Source: Inia geoffrensis
Taxonomy: Eukaryota; Chordata; Mammalia; Artiodactyla; Iniidae
Length of the DNA: 64,000 nt
Direction: 5' to 3'
NCBI GenBank assembly: GCA_036417435.1
Contig: CM070901.1
Location: 69,364,501-69,428,500 of the forward strand
The position numbers and the translations under genes are program-made. Below are positions 23,001-35,711 of this stretch, piece after piece (the stretch's first letter is position 1; each line of letters starts with the position of its first letter). The notes under the pieces were generated by a model. The model ran no database searches and was not told the origin of the DNA. It saw nothing but the letters and a program-made list of their open reading frames with translations.

Positions 23001-25230
23001 CTGGTGACATCCCTCTGCTTCTGTAGCTGTCCTTCTGCCTCATCTTAATGCTGTTTATATCCCAGCTTTACCTGTGAGACCAACTTCATATTGTTCTCGT
23101 TCCTTCTTTCCCCAGCAGGCAAGTCTCTACGCAGATGTATAAGGCCAGTAGGCTCATTACCTATCTTGGTCTTCCTAAGTGATTCTGTGCAAGAGGGTAG
23201 GTGCAAGGATTAGGTGCGATTACCAAGGTCCCCCTCCTCTGAACAATCAGAATCACACTTCTCAGTGCTTCATACTTTGCTACCTTCTATGTACCTTTTT
23301 GTTTCATGGGTCAGGACATTATGTGCGTATATTTTTATTCACATGAAGTTGCATCACAGTTTACCCTTCCAAATGTTAAGGCCTTTTCAAAAGGAAAATA
23401 GCAAATCTCATCAAAGCCCAGGATTGTGGAAGGGTAAAAATCTACTCTTACCATCTTTTCTTTAGTGATAAGCCACAGTTTGGATTTGGGGAGGGCTGGG
23501 AAGTGACTTTGTGTATATATAATTCTCAGGTTTTTTATAGCATCAGTCCACCAAGTCATGTCCTTTTTGCTAACCCTGAGCCACTGTAGTTATCCACACT
23601 CCATATGTTGGACTCTTCCTTCTCTCAGGTCTGGAAGTAGTTCCATGCAAGGATGATGCCATCAGGGAACTTTCCACATACTATATTAAGAAAGAGTCTC
23701 AAAAATATAAGCAAAAACAGTGTGATGGTACAAACTAAAAATACCACAAGGAAGAAAACTCAAAAAGAATGAAAGACCATGGAAATATTCCTATACATCT
23801 AAGAATCAAGATAGCAAATGATGTGTCCATGAAACCAATGTACTTAGAGAAAAAAATAGGAAACCAAAGAATGGGGGGAAGTACTGCAGTTTGAGACTGC
23901 AGAGGAACCAGATATTTATGCACAAGCTCTGGACCTGGAGGGAATCTTGTTTTGTAAAGAAACAAATTCAAATGGGTGATATAGGACAATCCTCTGTAAA
24001 TACGAATTATGTGTAAATGACTGTGTGGTAAAAATAACCTGTGGCCACTTCTGAGGTCTTTGAAAACAAATAAGTTCTAGGGTGCCTGTAATGGATTAAG
24101 TAAAGTCTTAAGTCATATATGATAATTGGTCATAAACCAAGAAAAAAAAAATGCACTGAGGAAAAACAAAAAAAAAGATACAACAACTTACCTGTAGGAC
24201 AGCCAGAGCTTTCAGAGGATGGATTTGGAAGTCTTTATGTTCTTATCTGGCAAAAAGGTGCATCTGTGCTGTTTCAGGCCTCAGAGCTCCAGCTTTTGGT
24301 ACAGGCTGGGTTCAAGGGAAGGGTATGGCCCATCTTGGCCTGGTTAGGTGACACAGCCACCGGGATGCCAATTTTTGGGTTAAAAATTGTCCCCCATGTG
24401 AGGGACATAGGGAAATTGGGGAGGGAAGAACTCTCAGCCTTTCCTTGTTCACATTTATTCCACTGTGGATGTCTCACTTTGATTCCTGAAGGTGGGTTCT
24501 CTGGATCCCTATTTAGAGTTTTGGTCCAGTATGGGTTCCCAGAGAATCTGGGACCTTGATTCTGGACTTTAGGTGAGAAGCTAAGCAGGATTTCTCTGCC
24601 TGTTTTTCTCCACATTCAGGTTGCATGGGGCTGGTTGCCTGTATGATACCCTCAATTTTGTAACCTGTTCATGGAGCCCCCTGTTTGGTGACAGGGCTTT
24701 GGTCCTTGATCTCCTAATACCTTAAGCACCATCCAGGGTACTGAGTGTCTCCTTAACTCCCCTAATACCACATGCTCTTTCACTTTGGCGCTTCAGTATT
24801 TTTGTGTTGCAGTTCCTCCCTCCCCTTTCTCCCCTCTCGGACTCCCACTCTTCCTTAAGACTGCTATCTTCCCCCTTTACCATCCTACTTTCCTTTGTTA
24901 TGCTTCCACTCTTCTCCCATGGTGCATAGACCTGACTCTATTAGAACATGTATCAGTATCGACTCACTTGTTTGAGTCACCCACTGGATTGTGAGTTCCT
25001 TGGAGATGGGCTCTGTATTAGAAAACCTTGGGAAATAATGGTTGGATTAATTCATTCACTTTCCCTGTTCTGGCTTTCTGTTCCAGTACCTGATTTGTCC
25101 ATTCAAGGCACAAGAGCTAGGACCCTGTCTTGCCCTTGCCAGCTAGTAACTCCCCTTGATAACCAAAGCTAATGCACTAAACCTCAGTCCAGGGCCTTCT
25201 GCCTGTGGAATCATGCATGTTCTTGTCTTC
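23000..25230. other. Intergenic DNA with unexplained open frames, no recognised gene
   Basis: A 146-codon plus-strand frame (24119-24559) begins after an A-rich stretch and contains GRVWPILAWL and PIFGLKIVPHVRD. It overlaps a 113-codon minus-strand frame (24615-24274), so at most one could be coding. Neither resembles a family I know. Near 24990 'gtgagttccttggagatggg' looks like an L2 scrap. Coding potential is unproven. Confidence 0.35.
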
Positions 25231-25239
25231 TGGAATATA

Positions 25240-25665
25240 TAGTTGACCCCTGAACACCACTGGGTTTGAACTGCATGGGTCCATTTTTTTTTTTTGCGGT
25301 ACGTGGGCCTCTCACTGCTGTGGCCTCTCCCGCTGTGGAGCACAGGCTCCGGACGCGCAGGCTCAGCAGCCATGGCTCACGGGCCCAGCTGCTCCACGGC
25401 ATGTGGGATCCTCCCGGACCGGGGCACGAACCCGTGTCCCCTGTATTGGCAGGCGGACTCTCAACTGCTGCGCCACCAGGGAAAACCATGGGTCCCTTTT
25501 TCTGTGGATTTTTTTCAGTAGTAAATACTACAGTACTACACCATCTGCAGTTGGTTGGATCTTTGGATGTGGAGGAACTGTGGATACGGAGGGCTGACTA
25601 TACGTTAGATGCAGTGGAGGGTTGACACCCTAACCCTTGTGTTGTTCAAGGGTCCTTTGTAATCC
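25240..25665. mobile_element. Tigger/MER2-type DNA transposon fossil, split by a SINE
   Basis: The left end atagttgacccctgaacacc and the right end cttgtgttgttcaagggtcc are inverted partners of a pogo-like (Tigger) element. Inside, ggatacggagggctgactat resembles the reversed MER2 terminus, so the fossil may be a composite. The SINE at 25283-25486 splits it. Confidence 0.7.
25283..25486 (-). mobile_element. CHR-type SINE, antisense, inside Tigger fossil
   Basis: The poly-T start and tgcggtacgtgggcctctca through gcgccaccagggaaaac mark a near-consensus copy. Target duplication catgggtcc is at 25274-25282 and 25487-25495. The usual head end 'gaagccc' reads 'gaaaac' here. Confidence 0.92.
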
Positions 25666-25810
25666 GACTCCTTCATCTCATGTCACTGGTGAATTAAGAC
25701 TGAGAAGTGCTCTATGGTTAATTATGCTTTTTTTTAAAGCCAGCTAAACTTGTTTTTTGTCATTAGGAGGTGCCTCTCAGTGCTTCTCTGGTCCTTATGG
25801 GTGGGTCTAG

Positions 25811-25925
25811 AGCAGTTCTCAAAGTATAGTTCCTGGGAACCCTGATTAAGAACACCTGAGATTCTTCATTAAACGTGGAAATTCCCAGGTTCTTCACCTT
25901 CAGAAATTCAATAGCAGAAAATAGA
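25811..25925. mobile_element. MER5A-like hAT fragment
   Basis: agcagttctcaaagtatagtt at the left end is close to the CAGTGGTTCTCAAAGTGTGG end of MER5A. aattcccaggttcttcacct follows. The right half is missing or too decayed. Confidence 0.7.
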
Positions 25926-26439
25926 TGTATGTTGCAGGGCTGGCTTCATGGGTATGTGATCTGTGCAGTTGCCCAGGCCTGTACTTAGAAGGGCCTTGAA
26001 CTTGGTTTAAAGCTCTTCTGGTGCTGCCTTGAAATTCTTAGTAATTTTTGAACAAGGGACCCTGCATTTTCATTTTGCTGGGCCTCAAAATTTTGTAGCT
26101 GGGCTGGTTGTGTGTGTGTGTATATTTGAGAGTAATGTCAGAAATATCCATTTTGAAGAAACAAGCCCTCCTTGACTTTCTTTAGAAACTTACCATGAAG
26201 ACTTTTAAAAAAGTTTATTCCTAATGTTTGTGAGGATATGAGGAAAAGAGCAGTCTCATTTATTACTGTGGTAATGTAATAAGGGAAATTCCCATAGAAT
26301 TCCCATAGAATAGAGGGAAATTTAATTTTATATACATTTAAACCCTTAAAAAGTTCCCTTGGATTTGAAATTCAAAATCTTAATACATTATTTTCCATAT
26401 CTTTGCCCTTAGGGCTAATTTTTTTTGTTTTGACTTTTA

Positions 26440-27030
26440 TTACCTTTATTTCCAAATTTTATTCTTATTAAGGTAACACATGCCCATAGTTTAAAAATCA
26501 AGCAATACTAAAAAGCTTATAATGAAAAACAGCAGTTTTCCTTCTTTATCCCTCCTCACCCCTAAATCCTACTTCCTAGAATAATTCATTTAGCTATACC
26601 TTCTGATATTTACTTCTCTCTTTCTATGCTACTTATTGATTTATCAAATTTAATCTCTTAACTTCCTGTTATAGTTGAGATGATTTAGCTCTCTTATACC
26701 TTCCCATAATCATTCTAATGTCTTTAATGTGTATCTTTTTTGCATGTTTTCCTAGAAATTTATTGGTTTTATATGCATGCATTTTCAGGTAGGTTTATGG
26801 AATTACGATGTTGTATACTTGTATCTTACTTTTTCCATCAAGCTCTGTGTTTAGAATTTGTCCATGTGGCTTTATACTTGCACATGTATCAGATAGTGTG
26901 AAGAGGTTTATTTACTGCAGCATTGTTAGTGACAGAAAAGGATTAATGCCAAACTAAATGTCTATTACTAGAGGATGGATTAAACGGATATAGTAGAATA
27001 CTCTGCCATGGTTAAAAAGCAGGGATTAGA
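26440..27030. mobile_element. Ancient LINE pieces, mixed
   Basis: aaggtaacacatgcccatag, agcaatactaaaaagcttat and tttatccctcctcaccccta suggest an old LINE 3' region. From 26880, tttactgcagcattgttagt, aactaaatgtctattactag and ggattaaacggatatagtag are a sense-strand L1M ORF2 C-terminal piece. Subfamilies are not fixed. Confidence 0.5.
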
Positions 27031-29840
27031 TCCCTGGTCAGCAGGTGCAGAACAGGTGCAGGTGGATCAAAGTTTCTATGGATGAAGACTGGAACATCAC
27101 TTGACATGAGCCCTCTGTGTGGGCCATGTGTGGAGGCTGGGCAGTTGATCCATAGGACATCTCGATGCACCGAGGTGCCCAAACAGTGCCCTTCCCTCCC
27201 TGTGCTTTTTCTCCAGACCAGCTTGGCTATCACTTCCTAGGCAGTGGTTCGTCCCTTGAGTCACTTTTCTCCCTGGATCCCAGTCTTTGGAATTCTCCAC
27301 TTTTCCTTGTTCCTTGCCCGCCTTTCCCACTTTCAGCCCCTTTTATCCAACTGGGAAGAGCTTCAATAGCTTATATTAAAACAGGGCCAAGTCATTAATA
27401 ATAGAAGAAATGTTTTCATTCCTTATAGGCCAACCCTTCTATTACAGAAAAGGAAAAAAAAGGACTAAATGTTCAAATATAGGTATATACAGCCAAAATT
27501 TCATAGTGTTATATTTTGTTCATCTTTATGTTCTTTCCTTCTTTGCCGTATCCTTTCTCTTCCCCTAGGGGACGAAGGCTTGGGAAAGTATCATTATGGA
27601 TCCAGGCTCAAGGAAGGTAAACCTGTCTCAAAAGCAGTGATAATGCAGGTCTCCAAATGAAGAATGGTCATGTAATTTGTTATGAACTGGAAGTTAATAA
27701 TTTCCTTGGACTTCCTGTTGGAATCTTACTACTTCAGCTGTGTAAAGACTGTCCTATGATACCTACAGACTACATTTACAAGTCCAAGTTTGTTTCTTAC
27801 TATGAATGTTAATTAGCCATATAGGAACCTGTCAAACTGCAACCTCACCACGTCTCTCAAGAGCCCCGTGGAGGCAGCCTGTGAACCGGGTCTGGGAAGA
27901 TGTGAGTCTCTGGTGCAGACTGGGGGAAGCTGCCTTTGTTCCTGGTGTGGCAGGTGCATCACTTACATCAGGCCCAGTGGAGGCTTTGTTCTTTACCTGT
28001 TGGCTCTTAGCACTTAGCTCTCAAAGGTTTATCAGAGGTCTCATGGTGCCTTAAGTAAGGGGAATAATAGTAGATTGGGGATGGGAGAGAGGAACAATTA
28101 AAGGGATGGGAAGGGTCTATCAGATATGAAACCCAGGTCTGTGATTTATTGTTCTTCTGATCTTACAGGTACCTGAGAAGGAACACAACTAAATAATCAG
28201 ATAAATTTAATATCTCTTCCCTGCTCCGTTCATTCCTACAGACCTGGTTGGGAAAGTTTTTTGTTTGTTTGTTTGGTTTTTTTTGCCTGAGAGAAAGGAG
28301 TCTTGCATATACAGACAAAGCTCTGTTTTAGGCCAGTTAAGGCCTTAGCCTCATTCATAGTTTGCCCCATTTTTTGCACCCAGGGCCCAACCTCATCCAC
28401 ACATTTTTTCCCATTCAACAAATGTTTATTTATTGAGCTTCTGCCAAATGGCAGGTACAGTCCTGTGCACATCTGAATAATAGTTTTGAAAATGTGTACA
28501 ACGCTCTTACTTCTGAAGGGTGAACAAAATCTCACATGTTACTAGATGGATTCCATTGAGAGCTAAACAATTTTACAAAATTCTATATGTGTAATCAGTT
28601 TATTGATCCCTTTTTAACACAGTTGGATAGGTATAAACATTTTGATTTTTTCCGCCTCTACTTCTGTTTCCAATCAAGCTCTGTAGAATTTGTTTCCTGC
28701 CTTTTAATGCTATTTGGGGCAGAGTCCACAATATTTCCTTCTCTTTCAATCAGTAAGAGTTGAGATCTCCTGCTCTGCTGGCCCTGTAGTGGGCCAACTT
28801 GTGGCTCTGGAGATACAAAGATCAGTGGGGACAATGGCTTGTGTGATTTTCCTCCTACTCCAGCTGTTTGCATTGTGGGTAGGGGGTTAGAAAGGCAGAG
28901 TCTACTATTTCACTATTTTCCTTTTCTACTTTAGCAGCCTTGGAAGTTATGGTTGGGGGAAGTGCTAGTCTGGCTCTGAAATTTCCCCACTGCTTTGAGA
29001 CTTAGCTCTTCAAGGTGTGGTGGTGAGTAAGCAGAGGGACAGAGACAAGTTGCTCTTAATTCAATTGACAGCCTTGTTTGTAGCCACCCTATTGGTGGTT
29101 ACCATGGTTCTCTCACTGTCATTGACAGCTTTTTGGTGCAGCTTCGGCACATACATGAGTTCTTTGGAAGGCCCTACAGAAACTTCCAGACAGTTCCCTG
29201 ACATGAGGCTGCAGAGTCTCCTCCCTCTGAGATCCTACTTCCAGGAGACATGGGTATTCTTTTGCGGCTAGATCCTCTTGTCAGACTGCCCTCACCTGAG
29301 GAAGCTGCAAGTTAACTCAAACCCAGCCCACTCAGTGGAGTTCGTTTGATCATAAGAAACTCATATGTTCTTGTCATGTCATCTACCCTGTGTTCTGATC
29401 ACTAGCTGTTCACCCTGTTGGTGAAGGATTCCCTCCACTTTAAATGGTATAAGATGCCCAGACACAGACCACCCGACACTGGACAGATGAGACTGGCAGC
29501 AGTTTATTGTCACTTATACGCACAGCCCCGTGGGGAGGAGGGCACCACGTGCCATGTAGGGTTACATGCAGTTGTACTGGAGAGTAGAAGGAACCAGAAA
29601 GGCTTCCTCTCCCATCCACGAGGGACATTAGAACTTACCAATCACTGAGGACTTTGGCACATGGAGCGGAGAATTTCTCTCCTCGCTTTCTTGCTTTCCT
29701 GATAGTTTATTGTCAGCACCACCCCTACATCCCTGCACCAGGATCGTATCTTGTCTGCCACTCCTCAGCATTCCACTTGAGGTGGACTTCTCTCCTTCTA
29801 CACATTCTCCCTGAGTGAAACCATTCCCATTTAAAAATGA
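27030..29840. other. Intergenic DNA, no gene recognised
   Basis: No recognised gene. An L2 3' tail in antisense is visible at about 28395-28475 (ttcaacaaatgtttatttattgagc pattern followed by ggcaggtacagtcctgtgca). A plus-strand 84-codon frame (29017-29271) has one hydrophobic stretch (LLLIQLTALFVATLLVVTMV) but nothing around it supports a gene. Confidence 0.4.
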
Positions 29841-30860
29841 CCATCTATATATTTATGATTCCTACAACTATATCTCTGTCTCAGAACAGTCTCCTGAGTT
29901 CCAGATCTATGGATCTAGCTTCTTGGATGTCTCCACTTGAATACTCACAGACCCTTCAACCTTAAAAACCCCAAATCAAACTCATTGTCTCCTTCTTCAC
30001 CTCCCAACCTGCTTCTCTTCCAGGGTTTCCTGTACTGGTTAAGGACACCACAGTCCACCCACTTGCCAGAAATCTCAAGGTCCTCTTTGACTTCATTACT
30101 CCCTCCTGCCCATATTTAACCCATAACCAAGAAATGTCAGTCTTACCTCCCACAAGACTCTCAAGCCTGTCCATTTCTCTCCATCAGCCTCCTCACCAGC
30201 CCAGTCTACCATCACTTGACTTCTGTGGTCCCATAATAACTCTTTAGTCAGTCTTTTTGCCAGTGTTCCCCTCTGTAATTTATTTCCCCCCTCTGCTGGC
30301 AGAGTGAACTTTCTGAATAGACCACATCATTGCTTTACTTAAGGACATATAAATACTATTCAGTGTCTTTAGGATACACACTCTGTAGTATGGGTTATTC
30401 ATGTGATTGCTACCAACTTTTCAATTTGCTTTTCTGTCTACATCCCATGAATTTTATACCCCAGCTCCATTAAACTCTTATAATTTTTTCAAATCTTCTC
30501 TTATATAGCTTTGCAAGTGCTGCTTCCTCCGCCTAGAATACACTTTTGATCCTGCTTTTGCAGACCTTTCCCAACCTTTCATCAAGCTGACTCCTACCGA
30601 GCCTTCAGATCTTAAGCTTAGACTCTATTTCCTCAGGTTGCCCTTCCCTGACCCCTGATATTTGGTTAGAACCCACCAATGTGTATTCCAATAGCATCCA
30701 GTATTTCTCACATCATAAGATTTATCACTACTTGCTTAATTTTTGGACACCCCTCTTAGCACTAGGAAGGCAGGGATTGTGATAGCTTACTATTACTCTA
30801 GCCCCAGTGTCTAGCACGCAATATAATTTTCCTGAATTGATCAAATTTTACTTAACTTTG
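29840..30860 (+). mobile_element. L2 LINE fragment, sense, reaching the 3' end
   Basis: The order ctctttgacttcattactccc, ccatttctctccatcagcct, ctgaatagaccacatcattg, tttgcaagtgctgcttcctc, and near the end gccccagtgtctagcacgca is that of the ancient mammalian L2. About 1 kb is kept, diverged throughout. Confidence 0.75.
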
Positions 30861-30879
30861 CTAAACTCCAGCTCTAAAA

Positions 30880-31010
30880 GTGGGAATAATTTTAGGGACT
30901 GTCACTACCCCATTATGAAAGATATGGGAATAGTTGCCTAGAGAGGCGAGAATATCTAGTGAGGGGCAGAGGTAAGATTAGAACCCATGCTCTGATTCCA
31001 GATTCTTGTT
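30880..31010 (+). mobile_element. MIR fragment
   Basis: ttagggactgtcactacccc, tagttgcctagagaggcgag and aggtaagattagaacccatg match the conserved central and right part of MIR. Confidence 0.6.
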
Positions 31011-31384
31011 TCTTTGCCTTCATGCAATGCTCTCTCTCAGGGAGTCTTATTTTGCCTCTCTGTGTGGCTCCTCTGCTTTTATTCCTCAGCCACGATTTGG
31101 AGACTGTGTGTAAGAAAGGGTGGCTGCTGCAGTCCAGCACACGGACAGCTCGGAAATGTGACAGCTCATATCTAGAAAACAAGAAAGGAGAAAAAGGAAT
31201 AACAGAAGGTACCCAAAATTTCCAAAGCAGAAGAATCTGTGAGCTCTTCCAAACAGAGGCAAAAACTGCCATCCAGAGAGCCTGGATGCTTCACAGCACA
31301 GGAGAGCAGTGGACACTCGTCAATACTTAGCCATCAAGAAGCAGGTTCAAAGGGACCTATTATGCAGTTAGCTTTGATAACTAT

Positions 31385-31490
31385 AAATGATAAATATTTA
31401 TTGATCTGTCTTAAGCCAAGAACTGTGCTAGGCACTGGGGATACAGAAGCAGTTCTTCTGTCAAGGGGTTTGCTGTGAGGTGAGGGAGGC
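31385..31490 (-). mobile_element. L2 3'-end fragment, antisense
   Basis: aatatttattgatctgtcttaagccaag and aactgtgctaggcactgggga are the reverse of an L2 3' end, which normally reads through 'tgcctggcacatagtaggtgc'. Confidence 0.6.
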
Positions 31491-31699
31491 AGACTAGGAA
31501 ATGGGCAACTTGAATGCACTGCTAAGGCAGCCACCGGCTTAGAGGGGTGTGGTAGCTCATGGAAGGAACATCTCGTAAGTTATTTAGAGAAGACTTTTTG
31601 GTGGAAGTGTTGTCCAGAACAAAACGAGAGTAACTCAAAGAATATAGTGGCTTTCAGAAAGATTACAGATGAGAAATGGTGGTAATACAGTGAAGAAGA

Positions 31700-31990
31700 C
31701 ATAGTTCGAAGTCAACTAGTGGATCGTGGTATCAGTTCTAGTTCTGTCAGTTACCAACTGTATGACTTGAAGCAAAAGTCAGTTGACATTTCCACCAATA
31801 ACCTAAAATGTGGTCATAAAAATGCATACCTCATAAGGTTATTAAAAGGAGCAAGTAGGATATTATATTTGAAGACTGTCGTGAAATGCAAAGTACTATA
31901 AAGCTGAAGTATTATTAAGTGAAATAATGTATATGACTATGACTTAGCATAGTACCTGCCATGTAGTAAACCCTCAGTAAATGGCAGTTG
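31700..31990 (+). mobile_element. MIR element, sense
   Basis: agttctagttctgtcagtta, tgtatgacttgaagcaaaag, tgcatacctcataaggttat, and tgcaaagtactataaagctg follow the MIR order. The segment ends with tagtacctgccatgtagtaa, which joins an L2/MIR-type tail. Confidence 0.65.
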
Positions 31991-32394
31991 CCTTCTGCTG
32001 TATACCACTCACTTTACTGGTTTGGAATTCCTGTTCCCTTCAGAGATGAGTTTCTGAAGAGCTAGAGCCACATGACATATGCCGCTAATCTATACCTCAG
32101 TGTCATCTCCTGCCTGTTTCTTTCCTCTCCCATTTTCCAGAGCTAATCCCACAACCAAGTTTTTTATGGCTGATGGGTGGTGTTTCCATGTTTTCTTTCT
32201 CCCCTCTTACTACCTTCGTGACAGGAGAAATAGGGGCTGGAAAATGATGTGGTGAGTGCCCCGTTAAAAGGGGGCCTGAGCTTTTGCTGTAAAATGATTT
32301 AAAAGCTAACATTTTGGAAGAATTTTTGGCCTCATATTGGATTTTTCTGTCATTTTCCCAAAAGTGTAATTTGGAGATATCTTGATTCTTTTTC

Positions 32395-32840
32395 TCCTCA
32401 GTTTTTGTTGAGCTATAATTGACATATAATATTGTATAAGTTTAAGGTATTCAACATGATGATTTGATATATGTAGATGTTGTAAAATGAATACCACAAG
32501 TTAACATCTATTACCACATGTAGCTACAAAAATTTTTTTCCCTTGTGACGAGAACTTTTAAGATATACTCTCAGCAGCTTTCAAATATGTAATACAGTAT
32601 TGTTACCTAGAGTCATCATGTTGTTTGCTACATCCTCAGAACTTATTTTATCTCATAACTGGAAGTTTGTACCTTTTGACCGCCTTCATTCAATTTCCCC
32701 AAACCCTGCCTCTGGCAGCCACCAACCTCTTCTCTTTTTCTGTGAGGTTTTTTTTTTTTTAAGATTCCACATATGAGTGAGCTCATACAGTATTTGTCTT
32801 TGTCTGACTTATTTTACTTAGGACCTTATGATAAGTGTCC
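32395..32840 (-). mobile_element. L1MA/L1MB-type 3' end, antisense
   Basis: gttgagctataattgacata, gtttaaggtattcaacatga, agattccacatatgagtgag and ctgacttattttacttagga are the reverse of a mid-age L1 3'UTR. Confidence 0.75.
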
Positions 32841-33229
32841 TGATTCTTAATTTTATATAGCATATCACTCTTTGTTTAAAAACTTATTTCTTTTAAAATA
32901 AGCTTTAAAGGTTATACCATAGTATGGGTAGGAATGTTTTTTTTATGGTAACTCCATATTCTTTAATGAAAAAAACTCAACTGTTTTAGTTCTATGTTGC
33001 TAAGGAATTAATAGTTCAATGACTAAATTAATACTGACAGTGAGAAGGGTCTTGAAGCAACTGAGTAGTTGGCTTATAGAAAATCCAGGGAAGGAGGAAG
33101 TATAGAACCTAGTGACCCTGTCGCTATGAATCTGTTTATTACTCTTTGTTTTTAGGTGAGGGCCAACTGCGGAGGACACAGAAAGGCAGAGCAAGTGTGT
33201 CTAGCTGATCAAAACATGTCAGCAAGTCC

Positions 33230-33690
33230 AAGCATAGTACTTGGTACACAGTCGGTACTTGACTATTAAGCACCCATTCTACTCAGCACTGTACCAGGCA
33301 CAGGGATTAACAGTGAGAGAAACAGTTCCTGATCCCAATATGCTTGTGAATCAGTGATAGAAACAGACTCACAATTAAGCAGTGAAAGCACAATGGGAAA
33401 AGTGCTATCCTAATATAATTTTGCACAAAGAACTTTTGGGGCAAATAAGAAAGAGCAACAAATTGCCTAGGTGGGAATGAGGTAAATTATCCTGCTCTAG
33501 AAAATGTAAGGCAGCGTTTATAAACTGGATAACAGCACAGGATAAATAGGTAAGGGCATTAAAACTGTTTTTGATGGCTAGTGAGGCAGAATGAAAAACA
33601 TTATCTTCATAAAAGGTGCTGATGGGGATAGAGCCAGGACCTGAACTCAGGACTTGTGATTCCAGGTCATCTACCCTTCCCACCATATAA
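33230..33690. mobile_element. L2 3'-tail and MIR scraps
   Basis: ctcagcactgtaccaggcac at 33280 begins an antisense L2 tail that runs to about 33420. gagccaggacctgaactcag at 33628 is a MIR motif. Both are diverged. Confidence 0.5.
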
Positions 33691-35705
33691 TGCAGCAGCT
33701 TATTATCTAAAAAAAGCAGCACATATATTTTTATAAATTGCACATGTAGTTGAGTCATTGTAGGCAGCAGATCTGGAGAAGGAGTTTTTCCTTCAAGGTT
33801 TCAGACTCATCTTTTCTGGCAGCTCTGCTTGGGCCCAACTCTGATGTTTAACTTCTGATTGCACATGGGGCATGTGATGTATGTGCTGTTGTGGGCATTT
33901 AGATGGAGGAAGAACACTGGAGAAACCTCTTGTCTTTGATCTCTGGACTGCTGAAAGAATGGCTTCGTGGAGAAGTCTAAAGGGAGCAATGAGCAGGGGG
34001 AGGCAGCCTCTGCAGCTGCACATGGTTAGAACAGGTTTGACCACCACTCAACTTCTCATTGTTACCCCACTTTCCTGCTCATACTGACCCCTCCTGTCCC
34101 ACAGCCTGCCTCTTCATACAAAAGGGCAGATCTAAGAGCATAAGAGCAGTTTCTAGTCCAGAGGGAATTGAGGAAAATGGGTAACAATTAAGAGTCAGCC
34201 CTATAGGTAGTCTTGATGGTAGTGAGAGGGGGTTCATTTATATTGTCAACATTTATATTGTCAAGGAGACTCATTCTCATTCTGGAGGAAGGTATGCCTC
34301 TATTCCTCAGCGGATGTCGTCTATGAGTGTGGGGGGATGGCTGCAGGGTGGACTGATCCTGAGAGCACTGTCAGGGAAGACCTATGACAAGTCCAGGACT
34401 CTCAGACCGAGCTCTTGACTTCTCAAAAGCTTCTGTAGGAAGCCTTGCTTCTTATGCTGCAGAAATTTCAAAGACACTGGACAGAAACTAGAAAGAGATG
34501 ACCAGACCTTGAAAGAAGTATGGTCTTCCCACCTAGGATCTCAAAGGTCTGTAAAGCTAGATCTTACTCTAGATGAGCTCCTTGGTTGTTACCTACCCCT
34601 TCTCAGTAGAGGGAAAGGAAATCACTCCCTTCAGTAAGAAGACAAAGAACGTTAAGGGATGAGCAGAGAAGCATTTTTAATACAAAATACTTTAGTAGAA
34701 AGATGCATGGACAAAAGAGTCTTTGACTCTCCCTAGCACCACCCAAGGCAACAGTATAGCAGGTATGTACCAGTGGCATGAAACCAGAAAAACTCCCAGG
34801 AAGCCCTGGGGAAAAACATGGTTTCCTTAAAGAGACACTAGTAGAAGTAGAGATTATTTTCTTTTTAGCCTTTTTTTGGTGAACTGAGTGATTAAACAAA
34901 TCTCTGAACTACTTCTGACTGCTGGTGCTGTTGGTTTTGTTCTATTTTTTCTTTTTGGTGTTATCCAGGAAGTGCCGTGGTGTGTGCCAATGAAGAATAC
35001 CTTTATGATTCTCACTCCAAACAGGGTAGAGCTCTTTTTTGAACAACTTGTTATTCTTCATAATGACTAGAGAGAAGCTGACTCCATGGAGACAACCAGC
35101 AGCCAGAGAGAACTGGATTAGCACAGTTAGAGAGACAAGAGCTGTTCATGATTTAGTCTTGGTTAGCATTCTGAAGGCCATATTGGATGGAAGCAAAGCC
35201 TCTAGGATAAATCAAATAATAAAGGCTGAAATTTCAAGGGCTAAACCAATGATTTCCAACTTTCTTAATTAAAAAAAATAACATACATCTCATCTTTCCC
35301 AAAGGTTCTGGTATAATTTTCTTCCTTACTGTTTACTTTTATCCTGCTGGGAAGATTTTATCCAGTTTTATTTTCTGTAGGTTGTATTTTGAAAGTAATA
35401 GAGATTAAAAAAATTTTTTTTCAAACATAAAATGACCACATTTAATATGCTTTTAAGAAGTCCCCTGCCCTACCCTGGAAATTTGGTATGCTTTAAAAAA
35501 AATCATGCCCACCTTCCTTACCTCTTAAATACCCAGTTGAAAATGCCTGGACAAAAGTTTGAAATATGTGGAGACAAAGATGATGATTTTTGTAATAAGG
35601 GTGCTGAAGCAAGTTGTGCACATCTCATTACAGGATAGATTGCACAGGACAGACTTGTGAGGTTGGATGCAATGAGAACACATACTGCTCGTCATAAAAA
35701 GGGTC
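33690..35705. other. Intergenic DNA downstream of the first OR pseudogene
   Basis: I recognise no gene, RNA or repeat with confidence here. Single-copy-like composition. No OR upstream exon is expected, since OR coding exons are single and the promoter and leader would lie to the right of 36641. Confidence 0.4.
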
Positions 35706-35711
35706 AGTGGA

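Noticed and set aside
27012..27398. Overlapping frames suggesting an exon near 27.2 kb
   Set aside because: Three frames overlap on both strands, none with a domain, splice context or known similarity.
29017..29271. Frame with a transmembrane-like segment
   Set aside because: A single hydrophobic run in an 84-codon frame without homology or context; could be chance.
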